Positions 9,643 to 23,115 of a DNA stretch of 64,000 bases are shown here, piece after piece. Numbering within the stretch: the first letter of the stretch is position 1; each line of letters starts with the position of its first letter. This DNA is from Deltaproteobacteria bacterium. GTDB lineage: Bacteria > Desulfobacterota > Syntrophia > Syntrophales > UBA5619. Both the position numbers and the translations under genes were made by a program. The stretch covers positions 62,001 through 126,000 of the forward strand of contig JAJFTY010000239.1 in assembly GCA_021372695.1 (NCBI GenBank). The letters are read 5' to 3'. The notes below the pieces were generated by a model. The model was not told where the DNA came from, did not search any database, and was given only the letters and a program-made list of their open reading frames with translations.

Positions 9643-10126
9643 TCAAACGGGAGCGGTGAACTGAAAGGCGCGATGGGCGCGAAAAAGAATCGCGAACCGT
9701 TCGAGCGACATCAAGCGGGAATTGGCTGTTTCATGGAAGGGAAAGAGATGCAGGGCCGCTGTTTGAGCGGCCGGAGAGGAGACGGCGACAGGGCTTCCGA
9801 CCGCATTCACGAGTACGATTTCTTCCTGAACCGTGGCGGGGAAGAAGCTGCGAAATCGCTTCCGGGGGCTGAGATCGAAACAGAGTCCGAAGCTGTGGAG
9901 AGGAAAAAGGACGAGAGCAAAAGCAGTTCTTTTTTCCTTCCGAAGTAGGGGCGGTTGAAAAGACAATGGGGCGCGAACGTGAAAATCGGTGGGTGGTTTT
10001 CCCCCTCCTTTCCACCCACCGGGCCCTACATATAATCTGAAAGGTGGTGTGGTCATCAAAACCCCTTTCAGTTTTATAATGGTGGATGGTTTTTAGGTTC
10101 CCTCCTTTTCCATCCACCATTTTTTT
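9643..10126 (+). ncRNA. Putative sigma-54-driven regulatory RNA with anti-Shine-Dalgarno loops
   Basis: Predicted transcript of about 480 bases from the sigma-54 promoter to the hairpin/U-tract ending at 10126; read-through would stop at 10213. Neither strand has a reading frame that looks like protein. Three stem-loops lie in its 3' part. Stem 9987-9996/10012-10021 (10 pairs) has the loop TTTTCCCCCTCCTTT. Stem 10037-10044/10064-10071 has 8 pairs. Stem 10078-10089/10110-10121 (12 pairs) has a loop containing CCCTCCTTTT. The two outer loops carry CCUCCUU, the 16S rRNA anti-Shine-Dalgarno sequence, so they could pair with ribosome sites of mRNAs. A GGCCGCT/AGCGGCC hairpin lies near 9757-9777. 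The arrangement of activator gene, sigma-54 promoter and RNA parallels cbrB-crcZ in Pseudomonas. Function is inference. Confidence 0.5.
10078..10126 (+). terminator. Intrinsic terminator, long-loop hairpin
   Basis: A 12-base perfect stem (AATGGTGGATGG with its complement) around a 20-base loop, followed directly by a run of T. Serves as the 3' end of the putative RNA; the unusually long loop carries CCCTCCTTTT. Confidence 0.55.
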
Positions 10127-10179
10127 GTTTCTGCCGATCCGGCCGTCCGGATTCACCATATCTCGTGCAGTCTGCAAAT

Positions 10180-10213
10180 AAAAAGGGCGCTCCCTGCGGA
10201 GCGCCCTTTTTTT
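10180..10213. terminator. Bidirectional intrinsic terminator
   Basis: GGGCGCTCC-CTGC-GGAGCGCCC flanked by A-run and T-run, so it works on both strands. It ends hppA transcription (minus) 20 bases after its stop codon and any read-through from the RNA locus (plus). Confidence 0.85.
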
Positions 10214-10232
10214 GCTGTAACGACAGCCGCTG

Positions 10233-12674
<2,442 letters not shown>

Positions 12675-12677
12675 GAT

Positions 12678-13268
12678 TCAACCCTCCTTGCTTAAGTTAG
12701 ACTTCTCCTTTTCATGGTATTTCTCCATGGCCGCCCTGATCCCGGATGAGATGATGTCCGTCACGGCCTCTGCTGCCCTTTGGGTCAGTTGTGGCAAACA
12801 ACTCATCTCCTCAACGGAAAAAGGTTCCAGAACGTACCCCTCTACCATCGTCTTGCGGGGTGGTCTTCCGATGCCGAATCTGACCCGGAGGAATTCTGGC
12901 CCACCCAGATGATCCATGACGGAAATCAGCCCTTTGTGTCCTGCAAGGCCGCCGCCCGCCTTGAGCCGGACCGTCTGAAAGGGAAGGTCCAGATCGTCAT
13001 GCACGATGATCACGTCCCCGATGTCGATTCTGAAATAGTCCGCAAGCTTTCGGATCGCGATGCCGCTCAGGTTCATGAAAGTCTGAGGCTGAGCCAGCAG
13101 AACGGGAGTCTCCGCGATCCTTCCTTTTCCGACCTGCGCGTCAAAGATGTTCTGCTCGATGGAGATGTTCTGCTGCAACGCCAGCTGATCCAGGACCATG
13201 AAGCCTGCGTTGTGCCGACTCATCCGGTACCTGGCTCCAGGATTTCCCAGTCCAGCGATTAACTTCAA
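12678..13268 (-). CDS. pth: Peptidyl-tRNA hydrolase
   Basis: A 196-residue cytoplasmic enzyme that releases peptides from drop-off peptidyl-tRNA. Family features are GLGNPG at the N-terminus, catalytic His19 in [17 protein letters not shown], and [11 protein letters not shown] with the Asp that supports the His. Length and order match bacterial Pth. It follows rplY and precedes hppA by four bases, so all three are probably on one transcript. Confidence 0.95.
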   Translation of the reverse strand: MKLIAGLGNPGARYRMSRHNAGFMVLDQLALQQNISIEQNIFDAQVGKGRIAETPVLLAQPQTFMNLSGIAIRKLADYFRIDIGDVIIVHDDLDLPFQTVRLKAGGGLAGHKGLISVMDHLGGPEFLRVRFGIGRPPRKTMVEGYVLEPFSVEEMSCLPQLTQRAAEAVTDIISSGIRAAMEKYHEKEKSNLSKEG

Positions 13269-13335
13269 GGAATGGCTCCCTCATGACGTCCCCTCCAAAA
13301 CGCCGAAGCGCTCCGGACGCCGGGCCATCACCCCT

Positions 13336-13986
13336 CTATGCTTTCTTTTCTGCGGCCGGCGCCTCTTCACCCTCGGCAGGAGCTGCGGCTTCGCCTTCCG
13401 CCGGGGTTTCCGCCACCGGCACGGAGACCTTGACCACGGCCACCATCGCGACGCCGACATCGCCGGGGTCGAGGACCGTGATGCCCTCCGGTACCGGGAT
13501 GTCCTGCACCTTGATCGAGTCGCCGATCTCAAGGCCGGTGACATCGATCTCGATAAAATCGGGCAAAACCGCGGGGAGACAGGAGATCTTCAAGTCGCGT
13601 TTCAGGTGCTGGAGTTCGCCGCCGTTCTGGACGCCGACGGGGATGCCGGCGAAGTGAATGGGGACCTCCAGCGTCAGTTTGTGATCCATGCGGATTTCAT
13701 AAAAATCGACGTGATAGAAGCGCCTGCTGACCGGTTCGATCTGAACCTCTTTGATCAGGGAGAGCTTCTCCATCTGCTTTTCGCCTTCGATCTTCAGCTT
13801 GATGAAGATATTCTCCTTCTTCGCTTTGATCACCTTGAGCAATTCAGCCCCGTCGACGGTCAGGGGAATGGCCTCCTCGCCACGGCCGTAAAACACGCCC
13901 GGGATCGATCCTCCCATCCTGAAACGCCGCGCCGGCCCCTTGCCGGTCTCTTTGCGGGTCAGGGCTTTTAATTCAGTCGCCTCCAT
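13336..13986 (-). CDS. rplY: 50S ribosomal protein L25 / general stress protein Ctc
   Basis: A 216-residue two-domain L25 (TL5/Ctc type) that binds 5S rRNA. The N-terminal part carries RKETGKGPARRFR and the FYGRG segment; the TL5-type C-terminal domain (for example LEVPIHFAGIPVGVQNGG) continues to about residue 185. An Ala/Glu/Pro-rich tail ends the protein. It lies 11 bases after prs and ahead of pth, a conserved order in this group of bacteria. Confidence 0.93.
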   Translation of the reverse strand: MEATELKALTRKETGKGPARRFRMGGSIPGVFYGRGEEAIPLTVDGAELLKVIKAKKENIFIKLKIEGEKQMEKLSLIKEVQIEPVSRRFYHVDFYEIRMDHKLTLEVPIHFAGIPVGVQNGGELQHLKRDLKISCLPAVLPDFIEIDVTGLEIGDSIKVQDIPVPEGITVLDPGDVGVAMVAVVKVSVPVAETPAEGEAAAPAEGEEAPAAEKKA

Positions 13987-13997
13987 GGAAATTCCTC

Positions 13998-14942
13998 CTA
14001 AATGAATAATGAACTCACTGAGTCGTTGTAATAGATTCTTCGGACAGCTTCGCTAAGGAGGCCGGAGACGGAGAGCACCTTGATGCGGCCGCAGGCCTTC
14101 GCCTTCTCGTGCAGGGGAATGGTATCCGTCACGATCACTTCTTTCAGGTCCGATTGTTCGATTCTTTCGATGGCCGGTCCGGAAAGGACCGGATGGGTGC
14201 AGCAAACCGATACCTCGAGAGCCCCCTCTGCCGTGAGTGCCTTGGCGGCCTGGACAACGGTTCCGGCCGTATCGATCATGTCGTCCAGCAGAATGACCTT
14301 CTTCCCCTTGACATGGCCGATGATGTTCATGACCTGAGCCTCGTTCGGCCCCTCCCGGCGCTTGTCGATGATCGCCAGGCTGGCCCCGAGCCTCTTGCCG
14401 AAGGCGCGCGCCCTTTCAACCCCTCCCGTATCGGGAGAGACGGTCACGATGTTGTCACCCTGGTAGTTTTTCTTGATGTAGTCCAACAGGACCGGGGTGG
14501 CGAAGAGATTGTCCACGGGAATGTTGAAGAACCCCTGGATCTGACCCGCATGCAGGTCCATCGCCAGGATCCGGCTGGCACCCGCGCGGGTGATCAGATC
14601 GGCCACGAGTTTGGCGGAGATCGGCGCCCGCGGCGCAACCTTGCGGTCCTGACGCCCATATCCGTAGTAGGGGATGACCGCCGTGATCCGGTCCGCTGAG
14701 GCCCGGCGGAGGGCATCGATCATGATCAGGAGTTCCATCAGCGTGACGTTGACGGGGGGGCAGGTGGGCTGGATGATGAAGACATCCATTCCGCGCACAT
14801 TTTCATTGATCTCGACGCGGGTTTCGCCGTCGCTGAAGGCCGTGACATGGGCTTTTCCCAGCGGCACACCCAGGTTTTCCGAGATTTTCTGGGCGAGCGC
14901 CACGTTCGCATTTCCGGTGAACACCCTCATTCTTTCGAGCAT
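13998..14942 (-). CDS. prs: Ribose-phosphate pyrophosphokinase
   Basis: A 314-residue enzyme making PRPP from ribose 5-phosphate and ATP for nucleotide, His and Trp synthesis. The family signature is visible: [16 protein letters not shown], the ATP-binding [10 protein letters not shown] region, the catalytic flexible-loop neighbourhood and the PRPP-binding motif [13 protein letters not shown]. Full length compared with the usual 310-320. The gene follows tRNA-Gln on the same strand by about 23 bases, so the tRNA is probably processed from the same transcript. Confidence 0.96.
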   Translation of the reverse strand: MLERMRVFTGNANVALAQKISENLGVPLGKAHVTAFSDGETRVEINENVRGMDVFIIQPTCPPVNVTLMELLIMIDALRRASADRITAVIPYYGYGRQDRKVAPRAPISAKLVADLITRAGASRILAMDLHAGQIQGFFNIPVDNLFATPVLLDYIKKNYQGDNIVTVSPDTGGVERARAFGKRLGASLAIIDKRREGPNEAQVMNIIGHVKGKKVILLDDMIDTAGTVVQAAKALTAEGALEVSVCCTHPVLSGPAIERIEQSDLKEVIVTDTIPLHEKAKACGRIKVLSVSGLLSEAVRRIYYNDSVSSLFI

Positions 14943-14965
14943 TTGAAATCCTTCAACTCATCAAT

Positions 14966-15040
14966 TGGCTGGGGCGGGAGGATTCGAACCTCCGAATGCA
15001 GGATCCAAATTCCTGTGTCTTACCGCTTGACGACGCCCCA
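14966..15040 (-). tRNA. tRNA-Gln (anticodon TTG)
   Basis: Cloverleaf read on the minus strand: acceptor TGGGGCG/CGCCCCA, anticodon stem CAGGA/TCCTG around ATTTGGA (anticodon TTG), T-arm GGAGG-TTCGAAT-CCTCC, and an encoded CCA end. It sits between ispE and prs in the same orientation. Confidence 0.96.
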
Positions 15041-15109
15041 GTTCCGATCCGGACAGCCGTGCGAATCCGGGGCCTCCGCGCACCGGGTCGAAGAACGTGG
15101 CCACTTTCC

Positions 15110-15943
15110 CTACAGGGAGTGAGCCACGAATACCGCCCATGGGGTTCCCCGTCCCAGTTCCTTTTCAGCTCTTCCAGCGGTTTCCCTGTCCGTGAAGACG
15201 CCGAAAACGGTCGGTCCGCTTCCCGACATCAGGGCCCCGCGGGCACCGTTTTCCAGCAAAAGGGCCTTGATCTGATCCAGAACGGGATGAAGCCTCGTCG
15301 TGACACGCTCCAGGTCGTTCGTGAGGCCGCGGATCAGATCTTCCGTTGTGGAAAAACGAGGGATGCTATAATTTATTCCACCCTTTGTCAATCCCAAATT
15401 GAGCTCCTGATAGACCCATTTTGTGGAGATTTCAAAGCCCGGATTGACCAGGACAAACCAGAGGGGCGGGAGGCAGGGGGACTCCGGGAACCGATCGCCG
15501 ATCCCGCAAGCCCAGGCCGTGTCTCCAAAGATGAAGAAAGGGACGTCCGCGCCGAGACGCGATCCCATTTTCATCAGCTCTTCACGGCTGAGAGGCGATC
15601 CATGCATTTTGTTCAGGGTCATGAGGGTCGTGGCGGCGTTGGAACTGCCGCCGCCCAGCCCTGCGGCAATGGGGATGCGCTTCCGGATCGTGATGTCGAT
15701 GCCGGGAGGTGTACCGATGCGGTCGAAGAAGGCCGCCGCAGCCCGGTAGACGATGTTGCCCTCGTCCTCGGGCAAGGCTGTACCGGGGCAATGGACCGCA
15801 ATTCCCCCGCCTCCTGCAAAGGTCATCTCATCGCTGAGACTGATCTTCTGCATCAGGGAGAGGATGTCATGGTAGCCGTCTTCACGCTTCCGGAGAACGC
15901 GCAGGTATAGGTTGATCTTGGCCGGCGACCCCGTCGTGATCAT
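15110..15943 (-). CDS. ispE: 4-diphosphocytidyl-2-C-methyl-D-erythritol kinase
   Basis: A 277-residue GHMP kinase of the non-mevalonate (MEP) isoprenoid pathway. Motif 1 is SPAKINLYLRV near the start; the ATP-binding PIAAGLGGGSSNAA lies at 91-104; motif 3 is GALMSGSGPTVFGVF near the C-terminus. Its start overlaps the end of the DUF1844 gene by four bases, and tRNA-Gln, prs, rplY and pth follow, an order often seen in Desulfobacterota. Confidence 0.95.
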   Translation of the reverse strand: MITTGSPAKINLYLRVLRKREDGYHDILSLMQKISLSDEMTFAGGGGIAVHCPGTALPEDEGNIVYRAAAAFFDRIGTPPGIDITIRKRIPIAAGLGGGSSNAATTLMTLNKMHGSPLSREELMKMGSRLGADVPFFIFGDTAWACGIGDRFPESPCLPPLWFVLVNPGFEISTKWVYQELNLGLTKGGINYSIPRFSTTEDLIRGLTNDLERVTTRLHPVLDQIKALLLENGARGALMSGSGPTVFGVFTDRETAGRAEKELGRGTPWAVFVAHSL

Positions 15944-16371
15944 GGACGGGTCATTTCCTTGATGTACCGCATTCTCAACTCATAGAGGATGTCGTCGAGA
16001 AGCTGGTTTTCATCCTCGTCGAGGTTTCCCTTTGTTTTCTCCTTCATGATGGTCAAGATGTCGATCGTCTGCTTGGCGGCGGGGAGGTTGCGCTTTGCCT
16101 CCTTCGTGACCGGATCGGCGAAATCCCCGAAGTGGTACATGGCCGTCGTGCTGAGCGAAAAGATGAATCCGGAGAAATTGATCTCAGGCAGGGGGGTATC
16201 CTCCGGCTCGGCGGCTGGCTCCTCCGGCGAGGCCGGTGCAGGCTCGGCCGTGGCTTCCGGTTTCTTCTCCCCTTCCTTCTTCGCCTCTTCCTCCGTTCGC
16301 AGGTCGCCGGATTCATCGAAATGGCGGCGATCCTTGATCACGAATCCTTTTTCTTTCTTCTCCTCATCCAT
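15940..16371 (-). CDS. DUF1844 family protein
   Basis: A 143-residue acidic cytoplasmic protein. The N-terminal half is a low-complexity Glu/Lys/Pro linker. The C-terminal half is a DUF1844 domain (INFSGFIFSLSTTAMYHFGD, then AAKQTIDILTIMKEKTKGNL and a final helix). I chose the ATG at 16371, eight bases after GGGAGG; an upstream start at 16422 lacks a ribosome site. The function of the family is unknown. The gene overlaps ispE. Confidence 0.85.
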   Translation of the reverse strand: MDEEKKEKGFVIKDRRHFDESGDLRTEEEAKKEGEKKPEATAEPAPASPEEPAAEPEDTPLPEINFSGFIFSLSTTAMYHFGDFADPVTKEAKRNLPAAKQTIDILTIMKEKTKGNLDEDENQLLDDILYELRMRYIKEMTRP

Positions 16372-16464
16372 CTCCATATCCTCCCTCGTATCAAGACGGG
16401 TCAGGCCGGTCCGCCCCGGCAAATCCGGGATCGGAGCCGGCCGTGAACCGCAGAGCTACGACGT

Positions 16465-17313
16465 TTAACGCGGTCTCATGCTTCGCAGACGGGCGATCCG
16501 CTCCTCGATCGGCGGATGGGTGCTGAAGAGGTTCATCAGCGACCGTCCCGTCAGGGGATTCACGATGAACATGTGAGCCGTCGAAGGGTTGGCATTCATG
16601 GGGATCGCCTGGGAGGCCCGCGAGAGCTTTTCCAGGGCGCCCGCCAGACCGTAAGGCTTTCCCGATATCTTTGCCCCGCCCTCGTCGGCCAGGTACTCCC
16701 GCGATCGGGAGATGGCCATCTGGATCAGCGTGGCAGCGATCGGGGCAAGGATGGCCATGACGATCAGGCCGACGATGTTGCTGCCGCCCTCGTCGTCATC
16801 GCTGCGGCCCCCGCCGAACATCGCGGCCCACTGGGCCATGTTGGCCAGCATGACGATGGCCCCGGCCAGCGTCGCGGCGATCGAACCCACCAGGATGTCC
16901 CGGTTACGGATGTGGGTCAGCTCATGGGCCAGGACACCCTCCAGTTCATCGCGGCCGAGGATCCGGAGGATTCCCTCCGTGACGGCCACCACGGCGTGAT
17001 TCTCGTTTCGTCCCGTGGCAAAGGCGTTCGGGGTCTCCTCGGGGATGATATAGACGCGCGGCATCGGCATGCCGGCCCGGAGCGCCAGATCCTTCACCAT
17101 CGCGTACAGCTCCGGGGCCTGAGCCTCCGTGACCGGCTGGGCATGGTACATGCTGAGGACGATCTTGTCGGAAAACCAGTAGCTGCCGAAATTCATGACC
17201 ATCGCGAAGATAAAGGCGATGACGACGCCGTGCTGGCCGCCGAACCAGCCGCCGATCAGCATGAGCAGGCCCGTCAATGCGCCGAGCAGAAGCCCTGTCT
17301 TAAGCGTGTTCAT
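16465..17313 (-). CDS. htpX: Membrane zinc metalloprotease HtpX
   Basis: A 282-residue M48 protease that degrades misfolded inner-membrane proteins. Two N-terminal transmembrane helices (about 7-24 and 28-47) precede the catalytic HELTH at 130-134. Two more hydrophobic segments (about 146-166 and 180-205) follow, and the third zinc ligand is in [11 protein letters not shown]. It follows clpB on the same strand by about 100 bases, so two stress-linked proteolysis and folding genes sit together near rpoH. Confidence 0.95.
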   Translation of the reverse strand: MNTLKTGLLLGALTGLLMLIGGWFGGQHGVVIAFIFAMVMNFGSYWFSDKIVLSMYHAQPVTEAQAPELYAMVKDLALRAGMPMPRVYIIPEETPNAFATGRNENHAVVAVTEGILRILGRDELEGVLAHELTHIRNRDILVGSIAATLAGAIVMLANMAQWAAMFGGGRSDDDEGGSNIVGLIVMAILAPIAATLIQMAISRSREYLADEGGAKISGKPYGLAGALEKLSRASQAIPMNANPSTAHMFIVNPLTGRSLMNLFSTHPPIEERIARLRSMRPR

Positions 17314-17415
17314 GTATGTTTTTCTCCTTGAGAAATAGATTCATTCCCTCGTACCCGGTCGGCGAAACGGTCAAAGCCGCTCTCGCTGACCGGGTTCAGA
17401 ATTATGATGCCCGGC

Positions 17416-19998
<2,583 letters not shown>

Positions 19999-20104
19999 TT
20001 CAAGTTTCCTCCTGTATGCCCAGACATATGATCCATGATGGCCAGAGCCCCCCGTCCCTCCGTTCTTAAGGGAAAGGTGACCGATGGGTTCGGCCTGTCG
20101 CCCC

Positions 20105-20177
20105 GAAGGGGCGGCGGCTTGTTTTTTCAAGGTTTCTCATAGCGTGCGTAAGGTAAACATCGATCCGGGGATGTCAA
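20105..20177 (-). promoter_or_regulatory. Candidate sigma-32 and sigma-70 promoters for clpB
   Basis: On the minus strand a perfect heat-shock -35 CTTGAAA (20125-20131) is followed after 13 bases by CCCCTTC (20105-20111), close to the sigma-32 -10 consensus. Upstream, TTGACA (20172-20177), 16 bases, TACCTT (20150-20155) is a vegetative-type pair. The -10 of the first lies in a GCCCCTTCGGGGC hairpin. Confidence 0.45.
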
Positions 20178-20286
20178 GAATGGACCGGTCCGCCGGGTCG
20201 GAGCGGGCAGCCCTGATGGTGGACGTTTGATCGCCCGGGCAGCCGGCTTTTCGGCGGACTAGAGAGGGTCAACGGGGTGAAAAGGG

Positions 20287-20315
20287 TTGACTGACCCCGG
20301 ACATCCCTGTATAAA
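20287..20315 (+). promoter_or_regulatory. Sigma-70 promoter for rpoH
   Basis: TTGACT (20287-20292), a 17-base spacer, TATAAA (20310-20315). The start of transcription would be near 20322, which is downstream of the first in-frame ATG (20318) and so bears on the rpoH start. Confidence 0.6.
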
Positions 20316-20350
20316 ATATGGCCTATTATCAGGGTCTGGGAGGGAAGGAT

Positions 20351-21211
20351 TTGGAAGTTCCGGCTGTTACAGGGACGCTCGACGTCTACATGGCGGAGAT
20401 CAACCGCTTTTCGATTTTGACGGCCGAGGAGGAGTTCCGCCTCGCCGTGAGGCTGAAGAAGTACAACGACATGGAGGCTGCGGAGAAACTCGTCGTTTCG
20501 AACCTGCGGTTCGTGGTCAAGATCGCCCACGAATACCGGAATTACGGGATCAAACTGGCCGATCTGGTGCAGGAGGGGAACATCGGCCTGATGCACGCCG
20601 TCAAGAAGTTCGATCCCTACAAGGGCTACCGGCTCATCTCCTATGCCGTCTGGTGGATCCGCGCTTATATCCAGAACTACATCATCAAGTCGTGGAGCTT
20701 GGTTAAGATCGGAACGACCCAGGCGCAGCGCAAGCTCTTCTTCAAGCTGAGCCAGGCCCGCAGGAGGCTGGAGAGCCTCTCGGAGAAGCGGCCTGAATTC
20801 GAGGAGATCGCAAAGACCCTCGGGGTCCGGCCGGAGGAGATCGCAGAGATGGAGGTACGGATGAGCAGCCGCGACCTCTCCCTCGACGCCACGGTGAGCG
20901 AGGAAGGCGATTCCACGCACATGGACCATCTGACCTACGAGGGCGACGATCAGGAGACGCTGCTGATCCGGAAGGAGGAGCGGGAACTGGTCCAGCGGAA
21001 CATCGCCGGTGCTCTGGCGGGACTGAACGAAAAAGAGAGCTTCATCATCCACCATCGCGTGATGGCGGATAACCCTTTGACCCTCCAGGCGATCGGCGAC
21101 CGGTATCACATCACCCGGGAGCGGGCCAGGCAGATCGAAAAACAGGCCCTGCGGAAACTCTCCATGGCCATTCCCTATCTGGGAAAGGAAACCAAACTGA
21201 TCGAGGCCTGA
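20351..21211 (+). CDS. rpoH: Heat-shock sigma factor RpoH (sigma-32)
   Basis: A sigma-70 family factor of about 286 residues directing heat-shock transcription. Region 2 is intact (LVVSNLRFVVKIAHEYR, DLVQEGNIGLMHAVKKFD, YAVWWIRAYIQNYI). The RpoH box QRKLFFKL separates it from housekeeping sigma factors. Region 4 ends in the helix-turn-helix ITRERARQIEKQAL. I prefer the TTG at 20351, seven bases after GGAGG, because the ATG at 20318 lies two bases after a strong -10 box and would precede the transcript start. Divergent from clpB. Confidence 0.92.
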   Translation: MEVPAVTGTLDVYMAEINRFSILTAEEEFRLAVRLKKYNDMEAAEKLVVSNLRFVVKIAHEYRNYGIKLADLVQEGNIGLMHAVKKFDPYKGYRLISYAVWWIRAYIQNYIIKSWSLVKIGTTQAQRKLFFKLSQARRRLESLSEKRPEFEEIAKTLGVRPEEIAEMEVRMSSRDLSLDATVSEEGDSTHMDHLTYEGDDQETLLIRKEERELVQRNIAGALAGLNEKESFIIHHRVMADNPLTLQAIGDRYHITRERARQIEKQALRKLSMAIPYLGKETKLIEA

Positions 21212-21228
21212 CGGCTTTCACACGGACA

Positions 21229-22590
21229 TCAGACCTGGGCGGCATCATCGGGCCGCGCCAGGTTCTCGAAGCGGGTGTATTTTTCCTGAAAGGCGAGCTT
21301 CACGGTGCCCGTGGGTCCGTTTCTCTGCTTGCCGATGATGATCTCGGCGATCCCCTTTTCCGGGTTGTCTTCCGACCGGTTGTACACCTCGTCCCGGTAG
21401 ATGAAGGCAATCACATCCGCGTCCTGCTCGATGGCGCCGGATTCCCGGAGATCGGCCATCTGCGGTTTCCGGTTTGGCCTGTCCTCCACCTTGCGGTTCA
21501 ACTGCGACAGCGCAATCACGGGGAGGTTCAACTCCTTCGCCAGAGCCTTGAGGGAGCGGCTGATTTCGGAGATCTCCTGCTCCCGCGAATCCTTGAAAGC
21601 GCTTCCGCGCATGAGCTGCAGGTAGTCGAGGACGATGAGCCCCAGGCCGGATTCGGCCTTCAGGCGCCGGGACTTGGCCTTCATTTCGATCACGGTGATA
21701 GCCGGGGTGTCATCGATGTAGATCGGAGCGTCCGAGAGGCGGCCCGCGGCGGTGGTCAGTTTCGGCCAGTCCGTCTCGCCGAGGAATCCCTTGCGGAGGC
21801 GCTGCGAATCCACGCGGGCCTCCGCGGCCAGCATACGTGTCGCGAGCTGTTCCCTGGCCATTTCGAGGGAGAAGACGGCGACGGGAACGCCCATCTCGAG
21901 TGCGGCGAACTGTGCGATGTTTAGGGCAAAGGCGGTCTTGCCCATGCTTGGCCGTCCGGCGATGATGATGAGATCGGAGTTCTGGAGCCCCGAAGTCAGG
22001 TCGTCCAGTTTGTCGAAGCCGGTTGCCACCCCGGTGATCAGCTCTTTTCTGGCGTAGAGCCGCTCGATCGTCTTGAAGCTGTCCTTGATGATCTCCCGGA
22101 TGGGATAAAAAGAGGGGCGGATCTTGTTTTCGGAGATCTCGAAGATGGCATGTTCCGCCTCATCCAGAACCTGATCGACCTCCATGCCGGCATCGTAGCT
22201 CTTGTTGAGGATGTCGGTCGCTGTGCCGATCAGCCCGCGCAGGATGCTCTTCTCCTTGATGATCTTGGCGTAGTAGGCGATGTTGGCCGCCGAGGCGACG
22301 TTGTCCACGAGTGACGAGAGATAGGCCGTTCCCCCGACCTGCTCCAGCCGTTTCTGATCCTTCATGATGTTGCTGAGCGTGATCAGATCGCAGGGCTCGT
22401 TGCGGTTGGAGAGCTCGATGATGGCGCCGAAGATCCTCCGGTGGGCGTCGCTGTAGAAATCGGACGGACCCAGCACCTCCAGAACCGTGTTCAGGGCCAG
22501 ATTGTCCAGCAGGATGCCTCCCAGAACGGACTGCTCCGCTTCGAGGTTCTGGGGGGGCACCTTGTGGAGGGAGGCGTCGATGTCATTCAT
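21229..22590 (-). CDS. dnaB: Replicative DNA helicase DnaB
   Basis: A 453-residue hexameric 5'-3' helicase of the replication fork. The N-terminal domain begins KVPPQNLEAEQSVLGGILLD. The RecA-like C-terminal domain carries Walker A AGRPSMGKTAFALN and Walker B LIVLDYLQLM. The ATG at 22590 is chosen because it has AGGG eight bases upstream and gives the canonical N-terminus; the upstream start at 22656 overlaps rplI. It is the last gene of the rpsF-rpsR-DUF2232-rplI-dnaB group and converges on rpoH with only 17 bases between stops. Confidence 0.96.
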   Translation of the reverse strand: MNDIDASLHKVPPQNLEAEQSVLGGILLDNLALNTVLEVLGPSDFYSDAHRRIFGAIIELSNRNEPCDLITLSNIMKDQKRLEQVGGTAYLSSLVDNVASAANIAYYAKIIKEKSILRGLIGTATDILNKSYDAGMEVDQVLDEAEHAIFEISENKIRPSFYPIREIIKDSFKTIERLYARKELITGVATGFDKLDDLTSGLQNSDLIIIAGRPSMGKTAFALNIAQFAALEMGVPVAVFSLEMAREQLATRMLAAEARVDSQRLRKGFLGETDWPKLTTAAGRLSDAPIYIDDTPAITVIEMKAKSRRLKAESGLGLIVLDYLQLMRGSAFKDSREQEISEISRSLKALAKELNLPVIALSQLNRKVEDRPNRKPQMADLRESGAIEQDADVIAFIYRDEVYNRSEDNPEKGIAEIIIGKQRNGPTGTVKLAFQEKYTRFENLARPDDAAQV

Positions 22591-22621
22591 GGCGGAAACC
22601 CTCGCGGGTCGATGGCTGTGA

Positions 22622-23068
22622 TCAGGTCTCGGCAACGACAACGACCTTGATCTCACCCGTCACGCCAGCGCTCAGCTTGATCCGGACGGGGTACTCACCC
22701 AGTGCCTTGATCGGCTCATCCAGGAGGACGCTCTTCTTGTCGACTTCGATTCCCTGGGCGACCAGCGCCTCCTCGATGTCCTTTGCGCCGACGGAGCCGA
22801 ACAGTTTCTCCTGCTCGCCGACGCGGCGGGCGATCGTGCAGGTCACCTCACTCAACCGGCGTGACATCTCTTCGGCCTGTTTCTGGATCTTGTCCGCTTG
22901 CAGCAGGATGCGCTTTCTTTCGTGTTCAAAGGCCTTGAGATTCCCCGTGCTCGCCTGGGCGGCCAGCCCTTTGGGAATCAGGAAATTGCGCGCGTAGCCA
23001 TCTGCAACCTTGACGAGATCTCCCGCCTTGCCGAGAGACTCCACGTTCTGCTTCAGTACGACCTTCAT
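22622..23068 (-). CDS. rplI: 50S ribosomal protein L9
   Basis: A 148-residue protein with the N-terminal L9 signature (VVLKQNVESLGKAGDLVKV, then GYARNFLIPKGLA), a long connecting helix (residues about 45-75) and a C-terminal rRNA-binding domain. Start ATG at 23068 directly after AAGGAGGTAAT. It belongs to the rpsF/rpsR group. Confidence 0.97.
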   Translation of the reverse strand: MKVVLKQNVESLGKAGDLVKVADGYARNFLIPKGLAAQASTGNLKAFEHERKRILLQADKIQKQAEEMSRRLSEVTCTIARRVGEQEKLFGSVGAKDIEEALVAQGIEVDKKSVLLDEPIKALGEYPVRIKLSAGVTGEIKVVVVAET

Positions 23069-23115
23069 ATTACCTCCTTGGGGGAAACGGCGGCTTTGGC
23101 CGTCGCCCGATTGAT

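Noticed and set aside
9628..10059. Overlapping open frames on both strands in the RNA locus (9628-9948 plus, 9643-10059 minus)
   Set aside because: The plus frame begins inside the -12 box of the sigma-54 promoter. The minus frame runs through hairpin repeats and has no family resemblance. Neither looks like protein, although relatives should be checked.
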